Assembly: GCF_040126305.1 (NCBI RefSeq)
Contig: NZ_CP149510.1
Span: forward strand, 293,001 to 357,000
DNA from: Pararhizobium sp. A13
GTDB lineage: Bacteria > Pseudomonadota > Alphaproteobacteria > Rhizobiales > Rhizobiaceae
DNA length: 64,000 bases
Reading direction: 5' to 3'
This document shows positions 26,909-37,677 of this stretch, piece by piece. Under the pieces are notes generated by a model. That model was given only the letters and a program-made list of their open reading frames with translations, did not search any database and was not told the origin of the DNA. A program made the position numbers and the translations under genes. The first letter of the stretch is position 1. Every line of letters starts with the position of its first letter.

Positions 26909-28168
26909 ATGGAAAAACGCAGCCAGCCCCTCGCCCGTGACGCAATGGCCTATGTCCTTGCCGGCGGCCGCGGAAGCCGCCTGAAGGAACTGACCGACCG
27001 CCGCGCCAAGCCCGCGGTCTATTTCGGCGGCAAGGCCCGCATCATCGATTTCGCGCTGTCGAATGCGCTGAATTCCGGTATCCGCCGCATCGGCGTCGCG
27101 ACGCAATACAAGGCGCACTCGCTGATCCGCCACCTGCAGCGCGGCTGGAACTTCTTCCGCCCCGAACGAAACGAAAGCTTCGACATCCTGCCGGCTTCGC
27201 AGCGCGTGTCCGAAACGCAGTGGTACGAAGGCACCGCCGACGCGGTCTACCAGAACATCGACATCATCGAGGATCACGGCGTCGAATACATGGTCATCCT
27301 CGCCGGCGACCATATCTACAAGATGGACTACGAGCTCATGCTGCAGCAGCATGTCGATTCCGGCGCCGACGTCACCATCGGCTGCCTGGAAGTGCCGCGC
27401 ATGGAAGCGACCGGCTTCGGCGTCATGCATGTCGACGACAAGGACCAGATCATCGCCTTCGTCGAAAAGCCGGCCGATCCGCCGGGCATTCCCGGCAATC
27501 CGGAGATGGCGCTCGCCTCGATGGGCATCTACGTCTTCCACACCAAGTTCCTGATGGACGTCCTGCGCCGCGATGCGGCCGACCCATCCTCCTCGCGCGA
27601 TTTCGGCAAGGACATCATCCCCTATATCGTCCAGAACGGCAAAGCCGTTGCCCACCGTTTCAACCAGTCCTGCGTTCGCTCCGATTTCGAGCGCGAGGCC
27701 TATTGGCGCGACGTCGGCACGATCGACGCCTACTGGCAGGCCAATATCGACCTCACCCACGTCACCCCGGAGCTCGACATCTACGACAGCACCTGGCCGA
27801 TCTGGACTTTCGCCGAGATCAAGCCGCCGGCAAAGTTCGTCCATGACGACGAGAACCGCCGCGGCTCGGCAACCTCTTCGCTCGTCTCCGGCGACTGCAT
27901 CATTTCCGGCGCGGCATTGAACCGCAGCATGCTGTTCACCGGTGTCCGGGTGAATTCCTTCTCCCGCCTCGACGGCGCGGTGATCCTGCCCAACGTCAGG
28001 ATCGGCCGGCACGCGCAGCTGAAAAATGTCGTCATCGACAGCCGCGTCGTCATTCCGGAAGGCCTCGTCGTCGGCGACGACCCGGAATTCGACGCCAAGC
28101 GCTTCCGCCGCTCGGAAAACGGCATTTGCCTGATCACCCAGGCGATGATCGACAAGCTGGACATGTAA
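26909..28168 (+). CDS. glgC: glucose-1-phosphate adenylyltransferase
   Basis: A 419-residue ADP-glucose pyrophosphorylase, the committed and allosterically controlled step of bacterial glycogen synthesis. The nucleotidyltransferase signature [17 protein letters not shown] and the substrate motifs [18 protein letters not shown]-like [12 protein letters not shown] and FVEKP are present, and a C-terminal left-handed beta-helix carries hexapeptide repeats. ATG 26909 is chosen because GGGAGGA lies eight bases upstream; the reading frame is open further upstream but without a ribosome site. Only three bases separate it from glgA. Confidence 0.97.
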   Translation: MEKRSQPLARDAMAYVLAGGRGSRLKELTDRRAKPAVYFGGKARIIDFALSNALNSGIRRIGVATQYKAHSLIRHLQRGWNFFRPERNESFDILPASQRVSETQWYEGTADAVYQNIDIIEDHGVEYMVILAGDHIYKMDYELMLQQHVDSGADVTIGCLEVPRMEATGFGVMHVDDKDQIIAFVEKPADPPGIPGNPEMALASMGIYVFHTKFLMDVLRRDAADPSSSRDFGKDIIPYIVQNGKAVAHRFNQSCVRSDFEREAYWRDVGTIDAYWQANIDLTHVTPELDIYDSTWPIWTFAEIKPPAKFVHDDENRRGSATSSLVSGDCIISGAALNRSMLFTGVRVNSFSRLDGAVILPNVRIGRHAQLKNVVIDSRVVIPEGLVVGDDPEFDAKRFRRSENGICLITQAMIDKLDM

Positions 28169-28171
28169 GGC

Positions 28172-29611
28172 ATGGAAGTTCTTTCCGTTGCATCGGAAGT
28201 CTTTCCGCTGATCAAGACAGGGGGTCTCGCCGACGTGGCGGGCGCCCTGCCGGCGGCGTTGAAGCCGCACGGCGTGCGCATGCGCACGCTGATGCCGGGC
28301 TATCCGATCGTCATGCACAAGCTCAAGAAGCCGCAAAAGGTCGGCGGCTTCGACAATCTCTTCGGCCATCCCGCCTCGATCCACGCCGTCGATCATGAGG
28401 GTCTCGACCTTCTCGTCCTCGACGCGCCGGAACTGTTCGATCGCGATGGCGGCCCCTATGTCGACAGGCAGGGCTTGGACTATGTCGACAATTTCCGCCG
28501 CTTTGCCGCGCTTTCACTGGCAGCCGCCGAGATTGCAGGGGGACTGCTGCCGAGCTGGAAGCCGGACCTCGTTCACGTGCACGACTGGCAGGCGGCGCTG
28601 ACCCCGGTCTACATGCGCTTTGGCCCGGCCCATGGGATGCCGGTGGTGCTCACCATCCACAACATCGCCTTCCAGGGCCAGTTCGGCCCGGAGGTCTTCT
28701 CCCAGCTTGCGCTGCCGCCGGAGGCCTTCTCCATCAGTTTCGTCGAGTATTTCGGCGATGTCGGCTTCCTCAAGGGCGGCCTGCAGACGGCGAACGCCAT
28801 CACCACCGTCAGCCCTTCCTACGCCCAGGAAATCCTCACGGCCGAATTCGGAATGGGCTTCGACGGCCTGCTGGCGACGCGCCTTTCCCATCTCAGCGGT
28901 ATCGTCAACGGCATCGACACGGAAGTCTGGAACCCGCAGACCGACACGCATATCGCCGAAAACTACGGTCCAGCGTCGCTGAAAAAGCGCGAGGGCAACC
29001 GCAAGGCCCTGTCGGCCCATTTCGGTTTCGACAACGCGCCCGGCCCGATCTTCTGCGTCGTCAGCCGGCTCACCTGGCAGAAGGGCATGGACGTGCTCGC
29101 CGAAGTGATCGACGACATCGTCGACAATGGCGGCAAGCTTGCCGTGCTCGGCTCCGGCGATCCCTCGCTCGAAAGCGCCTTCCTGACCGCCGCCGCGCGC
29201 CATCCCGGCCGTATGGGCATGGTCACCGGCTATAACGAGCCGCTGTCGCATCTGATGCAGGCCGGCGCCGATGCCATCCTCATTCCGTCACGCTTCGAAC
29301 CCTGTGGCCTCACCCAGCTCTACGGGTTGCGCTACGGCTGCGTACCGATCGTCGCCCATACCGGCGGCCTTGCCGACACGATCATCGACGCCAACGAGGC
29401 AGCCCTTGCGGCACGCGTCGCCACCGGTTTCCAATTCTCGCCCGTTTCTGCTGCGAGCTTGCGCCAGGCGCTTCGGCGCGCCTTCGCCGCCTACCGGCAA
29501 CCGAAAGTCTGGGCCCGCCTCCAGGCCCAAGGCATGAAATCAGACGTCTCCTGGGATTTGAGCGCGCATCGTTATGCCGATCTTTATTCCAGTCTTCTTG
29601 CGAAAGGCTAA
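28172..29611 (+). CDS. glgA: glycogen synthase (ADP-glucose type)
   Basis: A 479-residue GT5 glycogen synthase that adds glucose from ADP-glucose to a growing alpha-1,4 chain. The KTGGL motif at residues 14-18 ([17 protein letters not shown]) binds ADP-glucose, and the C-terminal domain has [29 protein letters not shown] and THTGGL-like AHTGGLADT. It begins three bases after glgC, with the ribosome site inside the end of glgC, and is followed six bases later by pgm. Confidence 0.97.
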   Translation: MEVLSVASEVFPLIKTGGLADVAGALPAALKPHGVRMRTLMPGYPIVMHKLKKPQKVGGFDNLFGHPASIHAVDHEGLDLLVLDAPELFDRDGGPYVDRQGLDYVDNFRRFAALSLAAAEIAGGLLPSWKPDLVHVHDWQAALTPVYMRFGPAHGMPVVLTIHNIAFQGQFGPEVFSQLALPPEAFSISFVEYFGDVGFLKGGLQTANAITTVSPSYAQEILTAEFGMGFDGLLATRLSHLSGIVNGIDTEVWNPQTDTHIAENYGPASLKKREGNRKALSAHFGFDNAPGPIFCVVSRLTWQKGMDVLAEVIDDIVDNGGKLAVLGSGDPSLESAFLTAAARHPGRMGMVTGYNEPLSHLMQAGADAILIPSRFEPCGLTQLYGLRYGCVPIVAHTGGLADTIIDANEAALAARVATGFQFSPVSAASLRQALRRAFAAYRQPKVWARLQAQGMKSDVSWDLSAHRYADLYSSLLAKG

Positions 29612-31246
<1,635 letters not shown>

Positions 31247-31253
31247 TCGAATG

Positions 31254-31302
31254 CCCACCCTCCCCTTGAGGGGGAGGGGCGGCGCATTGCGCCGGGGTGG
31301 GG
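31254..31302. repeat. rhizobial palindromic intergenic repeat, copy 1
   Basis: Outer arms CCCACCC and GGGTGGG enclose two small hairpins, TCCCCTTGAGGGGGA and GGCGCATTGCGCC, giving a three-arm fold. Two more copies of the same plan lie at 33014 and, inverted, at 33085. Similar mosaic elements are common between genes in Rhizobiaceae. Confidence 0.75.
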
Positions 31303-31367
31303 TGATCCGCTGAGAACACAGTCATGCCAAGTGCCATGCCGAACCCGGCCACAAAGGAAACGCGACG

Positions 31368-31577
31368 ATGACCGCCGACGATCTCGTCGCCCTCTACAAA
31401 GCCGGGAAGTTCAAGGAAGCCCTCGCCGCCGCGATCGGCGCAAACGCAAAGTCCAAATTCTCGCCAACCCGCCTGGTGATGGACAAGCAGGCAGGCAAGC
31501 TCAGATGCTACCGGGGAAACAAGCGCGTCGAGAAGGATGAACATGGCGAGTGGCAATTGGCCAAGACTTTGAGCTGA
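31368..31577 (+). CDS. hypothetical protein, 69 residues
   Basis: A 69-residue basic soluble protein beginning MTADDLVALYKAGKFKEAL, with a helical N-terminal half and a C-terminal part (KQAGKLRCYRGNKRVEKD) that could be a small beta-sheet. No family is recognised. AAAGGAAA lies about ten bases before the ATG. It sits between a palindromic repeat and a DUF1127 gene on the opposite strand. Composition supports a real gene. Confidence 0.55.
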   Translation: MTADDLVALYKAGKFKEALAAAIGANAKSKFSPTRLVMDKQAGKLRCYRGNKRVEKDEHGEWQLAKTLS

Positions 31578-31645
31578 CGGGGATCGCTCGGGCCGCGAAG
31601 AAACGACGTGAGCCCTCGCATCATAGGTCCGCGGAGCAGCCAGGT

Positions 31646-31882
31646 TCAACACCAGAACCACGACTTTGCGACCTCGCTCTTGGCTTCTGAGCGCGTGACG
31701 CCGATATCGCGAAGTTGTTCGTCGCTGAGTTCCGACAGGGTGATTCGGCTGTTGCGCTTCTCGAAGAAGTGAGCTGCTCGTGACACGAAAGCCAGCCCCA
31801 CGCTTTTTACAGATATCCAGCATGCCCGGACACCGCTCGGCTCCAGCACGTCAGATCCGTGATCCGGTATGTCTATCGTCAT
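31646..31882 (-). CDS. DUF1127 family protein
   Basis: A 78-residue protein whose last 50 residues match DUF1127: a basic helix followed by the LSELSDEQLRDIGVTRSEA motif and the aromatic end KSWFWC. Most rhizobial DUF1127 proteins are shorter and consist of this part only; here an extra ~28-residue N-terminal segment is present, so the true start might be further inside (for example at about 31800). Small DUF1127 proteins affect RNA turnover and phosphate or stress responses in alphaproteobacteria. It is divergent from the LysR gene at 31979. Confidence 0.75.
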   Translation of the reverse strand: MTIDIPDHGSDVLEPSGVRACWISVKSVGLAFVSRAAHFFEKRNSRITLSELSDEQLRDIGVTRSEAKSEVAKSWFWC

Positions 31883-31978
31883 CTCGACTAATCTCCGTCT
31901 TCAACTCCCCTCACCATGCGCCGGATCTTTTCATTAAAGAAGATTATGGTACTTATGCATTCCATAAGGAATTCTTTG

Positions 31979-32872
31979 ATGTCTCTCAGTCTCGACCAGC
32001 TTCAATCCTTCGTTCACGTCGTCGAACTCGGAAGCTTCACTGCCGCCGCCGAAAAGGCAGCCATTACGCAGCCGGCCGTCAGCCTTCAGGTAAAACTTCT
32101 GGAACAGCGCCTTGGCGTCCGTTTGATCGAGCGTGTCGGCAGGCGTGCGCAGCCGACCCCGGCCGGCCTTGAGCTTCTCACCCACGCGAGGAGAATCATC
32201 CAGGAATTGAGCGATGCGGAAGAGTCGATGGTGCCCCACAGGAGCGGCATCGCCGGGCGCGTCCGGATCGGAAGCGGCGCGACGGCCTTCATCCACCTCC
32301 TACCGCTGGCAATCTCCAAGGCCAAGGCCAGGATGCCGGGGCTGGACATCACGGTTCGCATCGGAAATGCCGATGACATCCTGCGCGATCTGGATTCGAA
32401 TTCGCTCGATCTTGCGGTGGTCACCATGCCGGCATCGGGAAGATCGCTCGAAGTCGAGGAGTTCTACGAGGACGAGCTTATGGCCGTCGCGCCACGAGGG
32501 GCCAGGATGCCCGCAGCAGGGCCGGATGCGGCGTTCATGAGCGAAAAGACACTCCTCGTCTATGAAGGCGGCAATACGCGTCGAAGCATTGAGGAATGGA
32601 TGTCTGCCGGCGGCATACGGTTAAAGCCCGCCATGGAATTCGGCAGCGTCGAGGCGATCAAGGAACTTGTCGCAGCCGGACTAGGATGGTCTATTCTGCC
32701 CGGACTGTCCCTTAAGCGGGACCGGACAGACTTTCTGGAGGCTTGCCCGGTGCGCCCGAAGCTCGTGCGCAGGCTGGGCATCGTCGTCCGTCGCGACAAG
32801 CATCTCAGTCGCGGCCTCAGGGAGGTCATGAAAGCCCTGCGCGAAACGAAAGCAGCCCCGGCAGCACGCTGA
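31979..32872 (+). CDS. LysR-family transcriptional regulator
   Basis: A 297-residue LysR regulator. The N-terminal helix-turn-helix is typical (LDQLQSFVHVVELGSFTAAA and ITQPAVSLQVKLLEQRLGV), followed by the substrate-binding fold. ATG 31979 is chosen because TAAGGA lies eight bases upstream; residues further upstream in the same frame do not belong to the family. It is divergent from the DUF1127 gene, which may be one of its targets. The ligand is unknown. Confidence 0.9.
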   Translation: MSLSLDQLQSFVHVVELGSFTAAAEKAAITQPAVSLQVKLLEQRLGVRLIERVGRRAQPTPAGLELLTHARRIIQELSDAEESMVPHRSGIAGRVRIGSGATAFIHLLPLAISKAKARMPGLDITVRIGNADDILRDLDSNSLDLAVVTMPASGRSLEVEEFYEDELMAVAPRGARMPAAGPDAAFMSEKTLLVYEGGNTRRSIEEWMSAGGIRLKPAMEFGSVEAIKELVAAGLGWSILPGLSLKRDRTDFLEACPVRPKLVRRLGIVVRRDKHLSRGLREVMKALRETKAAPAAR

Positions 32873-33013
32873 GAGAAGGCCGGGGATCAAACAGCGGATG
32901 GACCAAACGGAACCGACGGTTATGACGTGATCGAAGCACCCGAAAGTAAGGTCAACATGCGAGCCAAACCACGGCGGATTTCCCGGGCGTGGGTGACGGT
33001 GTTTCGGCAGTCT

Positions 33014-33060
33014 CCCACCCTCCCCTTGAGGGGGAGGTCGCGCGAAACGCGCGGGTGGGG
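33014..33060. repeat. rhizobial palindromic intergenic repeat, copy 2
   Basis: Same design as the element at 31254: arms CCCACCC and GGGTGGG, hairpin TCCCCTTGAGGGGGA, then a short second hairpin with a changed sequence (CGCGAAACGCG). Only the arm and stem positions are kept, showing that pairing rather than sequence is preserved. Confidence 0.75.
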
Positions 33061-33084
33061 TGTTCGTCAGGGGCGCGCAAAAGT

Positions 33085-33133
33085 CACCCCACCCCGGAGC
33101 TTCGCTCCGACCCTTCCCCTCAAGGGGAGGGTG
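33085..33133. repeat. rhizobial palindromic intergenic repeat, copy 3 (inverted)
   Basis: An inverted copy: CACCCCACCC, then the hairpin GGAGCTTCGCTCC, then TCCCCTCAAGGGGA and the closing GGGTG. With copy 2 it forms a larger inverted pair separated by 24 bases. Confidence 0.7.
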
Positions 33134-33232
33134 AAAGTCGGCCACGGACCCCGATCGACCGAGGGGAAAGTCCGACGACATGACGGCGGGGAGGAAAGCG
33201 CATAACGCCAACGCCAGAAGGCACGGCATTTT

Positions 33233-33282
33233 CCCTCTTCTCCCCCACGGGGAGAGGTGGCCCGCAGGGCCGGATGAGGGGG
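33233..33282. repeat. second type of palindromic intergenic repeat
   Basis: Outer arms CCCTC and GAGGG with inner hairpins TCTCCCCCACGGGGAGA and GGCCCGCAGGGCC. The sequence differs from copies 1-3, but the three-arm layout is the same. Together the repeats fill most of the 610-base gap between the LysR gene and glgX. Confidence 0.65.
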
Positions 33283-33483
33283 AGCCGCTTGCTCGACCGC
33301 CTGCCGCCCCGCCCCCTCATCGCCTCGCCAAGGCGCGGCACTTCCCAACGTGAGAAGTGGGGAGATTCACGCCCCTTGGAGGAGAGGTAAACTTACCCCT
33401 TGCAACCCGCCTCGGGACAAATCAGTGTCAAATCAAGCTGCCCTGCTCCTCACGCCTGCCTGATCAATCCCAAGGTGACCCCG

Positions 33484-35475
33484 ATGCCGAACCTGCCCGC
33501 ACCCTCGCCTCTCGGCGCCACGACCGGAGATGCCGGCACGACCTTCGCAGTCTGGTCCACCTCCGCCGCCGGCATCGAACTCTGCCTCTTCGATGCAACG
33601 GGAGATATCGAGTTGCGCCGCCTGCCGATGCAGCGCAGCGAGGAAGGTGTTCACAGCCTGACAGTCACCGACGCAGCCGCCGGCACGCGCTATGGCTTCC
33701 GCGCCTGGGGACCATACGCACCGGATCAGGGCCTCTGGTTCGACCCCGCCAAACTCCTGGTCGATCCCTATGCCCGCGAACTCGACCGCCCCTTCCGCTA
33801 CGAGCCGCGCCTCTCGGTGTTCGGCGATGACACCGCCGACCTCGTGCCGAAGGCAATCGTGACGGAGCCAACGACGGCACGGATAGCTGCGCCGCTCTTC
33901 CAGCCCGGCGGCCTCGTCTACGAAATCGCGGTGCGCCCCTTCACCATGCTCCACCCGGATATCCCCGAAACCCTGCGCGGCACGGTCGGCGCGCTGGCGC
34001 ATCCGTCCATCATCGCGCACCTCAAGCGCCTCGGCGTTTCCGCCGTCGAGCTCATGCCGATCACCGCCTGGATCGATGAGCGCCATTTGCCGCCGCTCGG
34101 CCTCACCAACGGCTGGGGCTACAATCCGATCGCCCTCATGGCGCTCGATCCGCGCCTGGTGCCCGGCGGCATGACGGAACTGCGCGATACCGTGGCGGCC
34201 CTGCATGCGGAAGGCATCGGCGTCATCCTCGATCTCGTCTTCAACCATTCCGGCGAAAGCGACCGGCTGGGCGCGACGCTCTCGATGCGCGGCCTCGACA
34301 ACCCCACCTATTACCGCCATGCCGAAGGCCGGCCCGGCGAACACGGCGAGCCCCGCGAGTTGGTCAACGACACCGGCTGCGGCAATACCGTCGCCTGCGA
34401 TCACCCCGTGGTGCGCCGCCTGATTCTCGACAGTCTTTGCCACTTCGTCCTCTCGGCCGGCGTCGATGGCTTCCGCTTCGACCTCGGCTCCATCCTCGGC
34501 CGCGACATGAACGGCTTCCGCAGCGACGCCGCGCTTTTGACGGAAATGCTGGCCGATCCGCTCCTCAAGGACCGCATCTTGATTGCCGAACCCTGGGACA
34601 TCGGCCCCGGCGGCTATCAGCTCGGCAATTTCCCGGCCCCCTTCCTCGAATGGAACGACCGCGCCCGCGACGACCTGCGCCGCACCTGGCGCGGCGACCG
34701 TCACATCATCGGCGACCTGGCGACGGCGCTGGCCGGCTCCTCGAACATCTTCTCGCGCAACGGCGGCACTGAGACGCGCAGCATCAACTTCATCGCCGCC
34801 CATGACGGCTTCACGCTGATGGATCTCGTCTCCTATGCCGGCAAGCACAACGAGGCCAACGGCGAGTACAATCGCGACGGCCACAATGAAAATCACTCCT
34901 GGAACAATGGTGCCGAGGGTGCGACGGATGATCCCGAGGTCCTCGCCTTCCGCCGCCGCGACGCCATGGCCCTGCTCTCGACATTGTTTGCTACGCGCGG
35001 CACGATCATGCTGACGGCCGGCGACGAGGCCGGTCGCAGCCAGCACGGCAACAACAACGCCTATTGCCAGGACAACGAGATCACCTGGCTCGACTGGACC
35101 GCGCTGGAAGAGGACCTCATCGCCCACACCGCAGCCCTGTCGCAGATCCGCTCACGCTTCGATGTCTTCCGCGAGACCGAATTCTTTAGAGGAAACGGCG
35201 ATGTCGAATGGCTGAGGCTCGACGGCCAGCCGATGACCGTCGGCGACTGGGAAAGCCCCGCGACCGATAATCTGATGATGGTTCTTTCGACCGGCGACGC
35301 TGTGCAGAACCGGAGCACCCGCCTTGCCGTCGTGATCAACCGCAGCCATGCCCCGCATCCCTTCCATCTGCCGCAGCGGCAGGAAGCCCGGTGGCAAAAC
35401 CTTCTGCCCTCGCACGAGGCTGGCAACGGAATAATCGCCGCGCGGAGCGTCGGTTTCCACGTGGAAATTCTATAA
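33484..35475 (+). CDS. glgX: glycogen debranching enzyme
   Basis: A 663-residue GH13 debranching enzyme (isoamylase type) that removes alpha-1,6 branches from phosphorylase limit dextrin. A CBM48 domain (GTTFAVWSTSAAGIELCLFD) leads into the barrel; VILDLVFNHSGE, GFRFDLGSILGRD (nucleophile Asp), ILIAEPWD (acid/base Glu) and FIAAHDGFTLMDLVSY (third Asp) are visible. ATG 33484 is preceded by AAGGTGA. It is separated from the glgP-pgm operon by 2.2 kb of repeats, a DUF1127 gene and a LysR gene, so it probably has its own promoter. Confidence 0.95.
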   Translation: MPNLPAPSPLGATTGDAGTTFAVWSTSAAGIELCLFDATGDIELRRLPMQRSEEGVHSLTVTDAAAGTRYGFRAWGPYAPDQGLWFDPAKLLVDPYARELDRPFRYEPRLSVFGDDTADLVPKAIVTEPTTARIAAPLFQPGGLVYEIAVRPFTMLHPDIPETLRGTVGALAHPSIIAHLKRLGVSAVELMPITAWIDERHLPPLGLTNGWGYNPIALMALDPRLVPGGMTELRDTVAALHAEGIGVILDLVFNHSGESDRLGATLSMRGLDNPTYYRHAEGRPGEHGEPRELVNDTGCGNTVACDHPVVRRLILDSLCHFVLSAGVDGFRFDLGSILGRDMNGFRSDAALLTEMLADPLLKDRILIAEPWDIGPGGYQLGNFPAPFLEWNDRARDDLRRTWRGDRHIIGDLATALAGSSNIFSRNGGTETRSINFIAAHDGFTLMDLVSYAGKHNEANGEYNRDGHNENHSWNNGAEGATDDPEVLAFRRRDAMALLSTLFATRGTIMLTAGDEAGRSQHGNNNAYCQDNEITWLDWTALEEDLIAHTAALSQIRSRFDVFRETEFFRGNGDVEWLRLDGQPMTVGDWESPATDNLMMVLSTGDAVQNRSTRLAVVINRSHAPHPFHLPQRQEARWQNLLPSHEAGNGIIAARSVGFHVEIL

Positions 35476-35557
35476 GTCTATACTGCCCGCCTGATTGCCG
35501 TTTTTCACAAGAGCGGCATATAGAGAAAACGGGGGATGTTTTTGATCGGGAAAGAGA

Positions 35558-36046
35558 ATGCCGCAGGAAATTTCGCTGTCTGACGTCAAGGATCTCGTCG
35601 GCAAGGAGATCGGGGTCTCCGACTGGATCACGGTTACGCAGAAGACCATCGACGGTTTTGCCGATGCCACCGACGACCACCAGTTCATCCACACCGACCC
35701 GGTGCGGGCGGCAGCCGAAACGCCCTTCGGCGGCACGATTGCGCACGGGTTCCTGTCGCTCTCGCTCTTGTCGGCGATGAACTACAACTGCCTGCCCAAG
35801 GTGCGCGAGCAGACCATGGGCATCAATTACGGCTTCGACAAAGTGCGTTTCATGACGCCGGTGAAGTGCGGCGCCAGAGTGCGCGGCCGCTTCACCATGG
35901 CCGAGGCCCGCTTCCGCGGCGCCGGCATGCTGATGGTCACCTACGACGTCACCGTCGACATCGACGGCGAGCGAAAACCGGCACTCACCGCCAACTGGCT
36001 GACCATCATCCAGTTCGACCCGAAGGACCGGCCGGAAGATGCCTGA
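35558..36046 (+). CDS. MaoC-family (R)-specific enoyl-CoA hydratase-like protein
   Basis: A 162-residue hot-dog-fold protein. The active-site segment is DATDDHQFIHTDPVRA and the following FGGTIAHGFLSLSLLS contains the (R)-hydratase motif with catalytic Asp and His. Family members hydrate trans-2-enoyl-CoA, sometimes to supply polyhydroxyalkanoate monomers or in alternative beta-oxidation. The end overlaps the next gene by eight bases (36039-36046), so the two are translationally linked. Exact substrate unknown. Confidence 0.9.
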   Translation: MPQEISLSDVKDLVGKEIGVSDWITVTQKTIDGFADATDDHQFIHTDPVRAAAETPFGGTIAHGFLSLSLLSAMNYNCLPKVREQTMGINYGFDKVRFMTPVKCGARVRGRFTMAEARFRGAGMLMVTYDVTVDIDGERKPALTANWLTIIQFDPKDRPEDA

Positions 36047-37109
36047 CGGCCGGACGACAGAGCAGACCGTCCGTCTCGCTTTCGTCACGCAGGCCAAGGC
36101 CTGCCAGAGCCTCGGCTCGCCCTTCACCGCCAGCCTCTGTACACTCGCCTCCCGGCTGCTGACCGCCGACTATCCGGTCGGCGCAAAGATCCTGTCATGG
36201 CCGGGCGATCCCTCGCCCTACGGCGATTCCGTGCCGCTCCGCCTTGCAGGCGCCCTGCATGCGCTGGTGCTCGCCAAGGCGGATCCAAAACTTGTCGCCG
36301 CCTATCCGCCTCACGCGGCCGAAGCGGATGATCTTTGGAATGCCGTTGAAAACGCCTGCCGCACGCATGTGCCCTTTATTCTTGAGCGCCTGAAATCGGC
36401 ACCGCAGACGAACGAGGTGCGCCGCTCCGCAGCCCTGCTTCCCGGGTTCCTGACGATTTCCAGCCTGTGCCGCAAACCGCTGGTACTGTCGGAAGTCGGC
36501 GCCAGTGCCGGCCTCAACCTGTATTGGGACCACTATGCCTACCGGCTGGGCGAGATGTCTTGGGCCTTGCGGCCGTCGCCGGTGATGCTGGCGCCGGAAT
36601 GGAAAGGGCCCACGCCACCGAATATCGCCGTCCATGTCACAAGTCGCGCCGGCTGCGACCTCAACCCGCTGGACCCGGCGCGCGATGAGGACGCCATGCG
36701 GCTCCTGTCCTATCTCTGGGCCGATCAGACCGACCGGCTGAAACGCACGCGCCTTGCGCTCGCCATCGCCGCCAATCATCAGGCCGTCGAAAAGGCGGAC
36801 GCGGTTGACTGGCTGGAGCAACGGCTTGGCACCGTTCAGGAGGATCAGGTGCACGTGATCTACCACACGATCGCCTGGCAATACCTGCCGAAATCGTCAC
36901 AGCAAAAGGGTGAAGCGCTGATCGCCGCAGCCGGCGAGCGAGCGACGGAGAGAGCACCACTCGCACGCCTGCAGATGGAAGCGGATGGCCAGAAGAACGG
37001 CGCCGCGCTGACGCTGCAGATTTGGCCTTCAGGTGAAAAACACCTGATCGGCCGCGCCGATTTTCATGGCCGCTGGGTGGATTGGATCGGCTGGCCCGGC
37101 CTGCATTGA
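36039..37109 (+). CDS. DUF2332 family protein
   Basis: A 356-residue cytoplasmic protein of family DUF2332. Typical segments are FVTQAKACQSLGSPFTASLC, EVGASAGLNLYWDHYAYR and QVHVIYHTIAWQYLP. No catalytic function has been shown for the family; fold predictions place it near methyltransferase-like proteins, which I cannot confirm here. It overlaps the MaoC gene by eight bases and converges with soxG on the other strand, and the two stop codons are 20 bases apart. Confidence 0.85.
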   Translation: MPDGRTTEQTVRLAFVTQAKACQSLGSPFTASLCTLASRLLTADYPVGAKILSWPGDPSPYGDSVPLRLAGALHALVLAKADPKLVAAYPPHAAEADDLWNAVENACRTHVPFILERLKSAPQTNEVRRSAALLPGFLTISSLCRKPLVLSEVGASAGLNLYWDHYAYRLGEMSWALRPSPVMLAPEWKGPTPPNIAVHVTSRAGCDLNPLDPARDEDAMRLLSYLWADQTDRLKRTRLALAIAANHQAVEKADAVDWLEQRLGTVQEDQVHVIYHTIAWQYLPKSSQQKGEALIAAAGERATERAPLARLQMEADGQKNGAALTLQIWPSGEKHLIGRADFHGRWVDWIGWPGLH

Positions 37110-37117
37110 GGCCGGGC
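37094..37117. terminator. convergent hairpin between DUF2332 and soxG
   Basis: GCCCGGCCT pairs perfectly with AGGCCGGGC around GCATTG; the hairpin includes the DUF2332 stop codon (37107-37109). No T tract follows on either strand, so termination would be weak or Rho-assisted. Confidence 0.35.
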
Positions 37118-37128
37118 GTATTGCAAGG

Positions 37129-37677
37129 TCAGTTGCCCGCATCCTCGGCAGCCTCATTCAGAAGCCCCGAAACGTAAGGTGCGAACGAGCGCCAGCACTC
37201 GACCCGGAATGTATCCTCGGCGGTGCGCAGAAGCACGACTTCCGCCTTGCCGAGAACGGTGCGCGAGCAGGCGCCGACCGGGAAGACGCCGAGCGACAGA
37301 TCCTGCGGGCAGCCGCCATTGACCGCCACGGCCGCGCCGCGGCCCTTGACGAGAATGGCGGTGTTGCGGTGGGAAATATCGGTCGCCGAATGCAGCACGC
37401 CGCTCGATGCGACGGCCGCCATCAGGTCGGCCCCGTTCTCGTCGATGATCAGCCACTCATCGGGACCGAGCCACAGCGCATGGCGGCCGTTCGTCGAGGC
37501 CGAGGTCTTGGCCTTGGTGGGCAGCGTAACCCCGAGAACGCCCGAAAGCGCCGAGACGGCATCCGGCTTCGCCCGCAGCGAAAGCCGGGTTGCCGGTGCG
37601 GCGACCGAGAGCGCGGCGGCGCCGGAGCCGCCATGGAAGCCGGAGAGCGGCAGAGTGCGGGTTGCCAGATCAGCCAT
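37129..37677 (-). CDS. soxG: sarcosine oxidase subunit gamma
   Basis: A 182-residue gamma subunit of heterotetrameric sarcosine oxidase. The landmark segments LWLGPDEWLIIDENGAD and HSATDISHRNTAILVKG match the family. The start is placed at ATG 37677 because it overlaps the soxA stop in an ATGGCTGA arrangement, typical of coupled translation. It is the last gene of the minus-strand operon soxB-soxD-soxA-soxG. The subunit is needed for assembly of the complex. Confidence 0.92.
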   Translation of the reverse strand: MADLATRTLPLSGFHGGSGAAALSVAAPATRLSLRAKPDAVSALSGVLGVTLPTKAKTSASTNGRHALWLGPDEWLIIDENGADLMAAVASSGVLHSATDISHRNTAILVKGRGAAVAVNGGCPQDLSLGVFPVGACSRTVLGKAEVVLLRTAEDTFRVECWRSFAPYVSGLLNEAAEDAGN

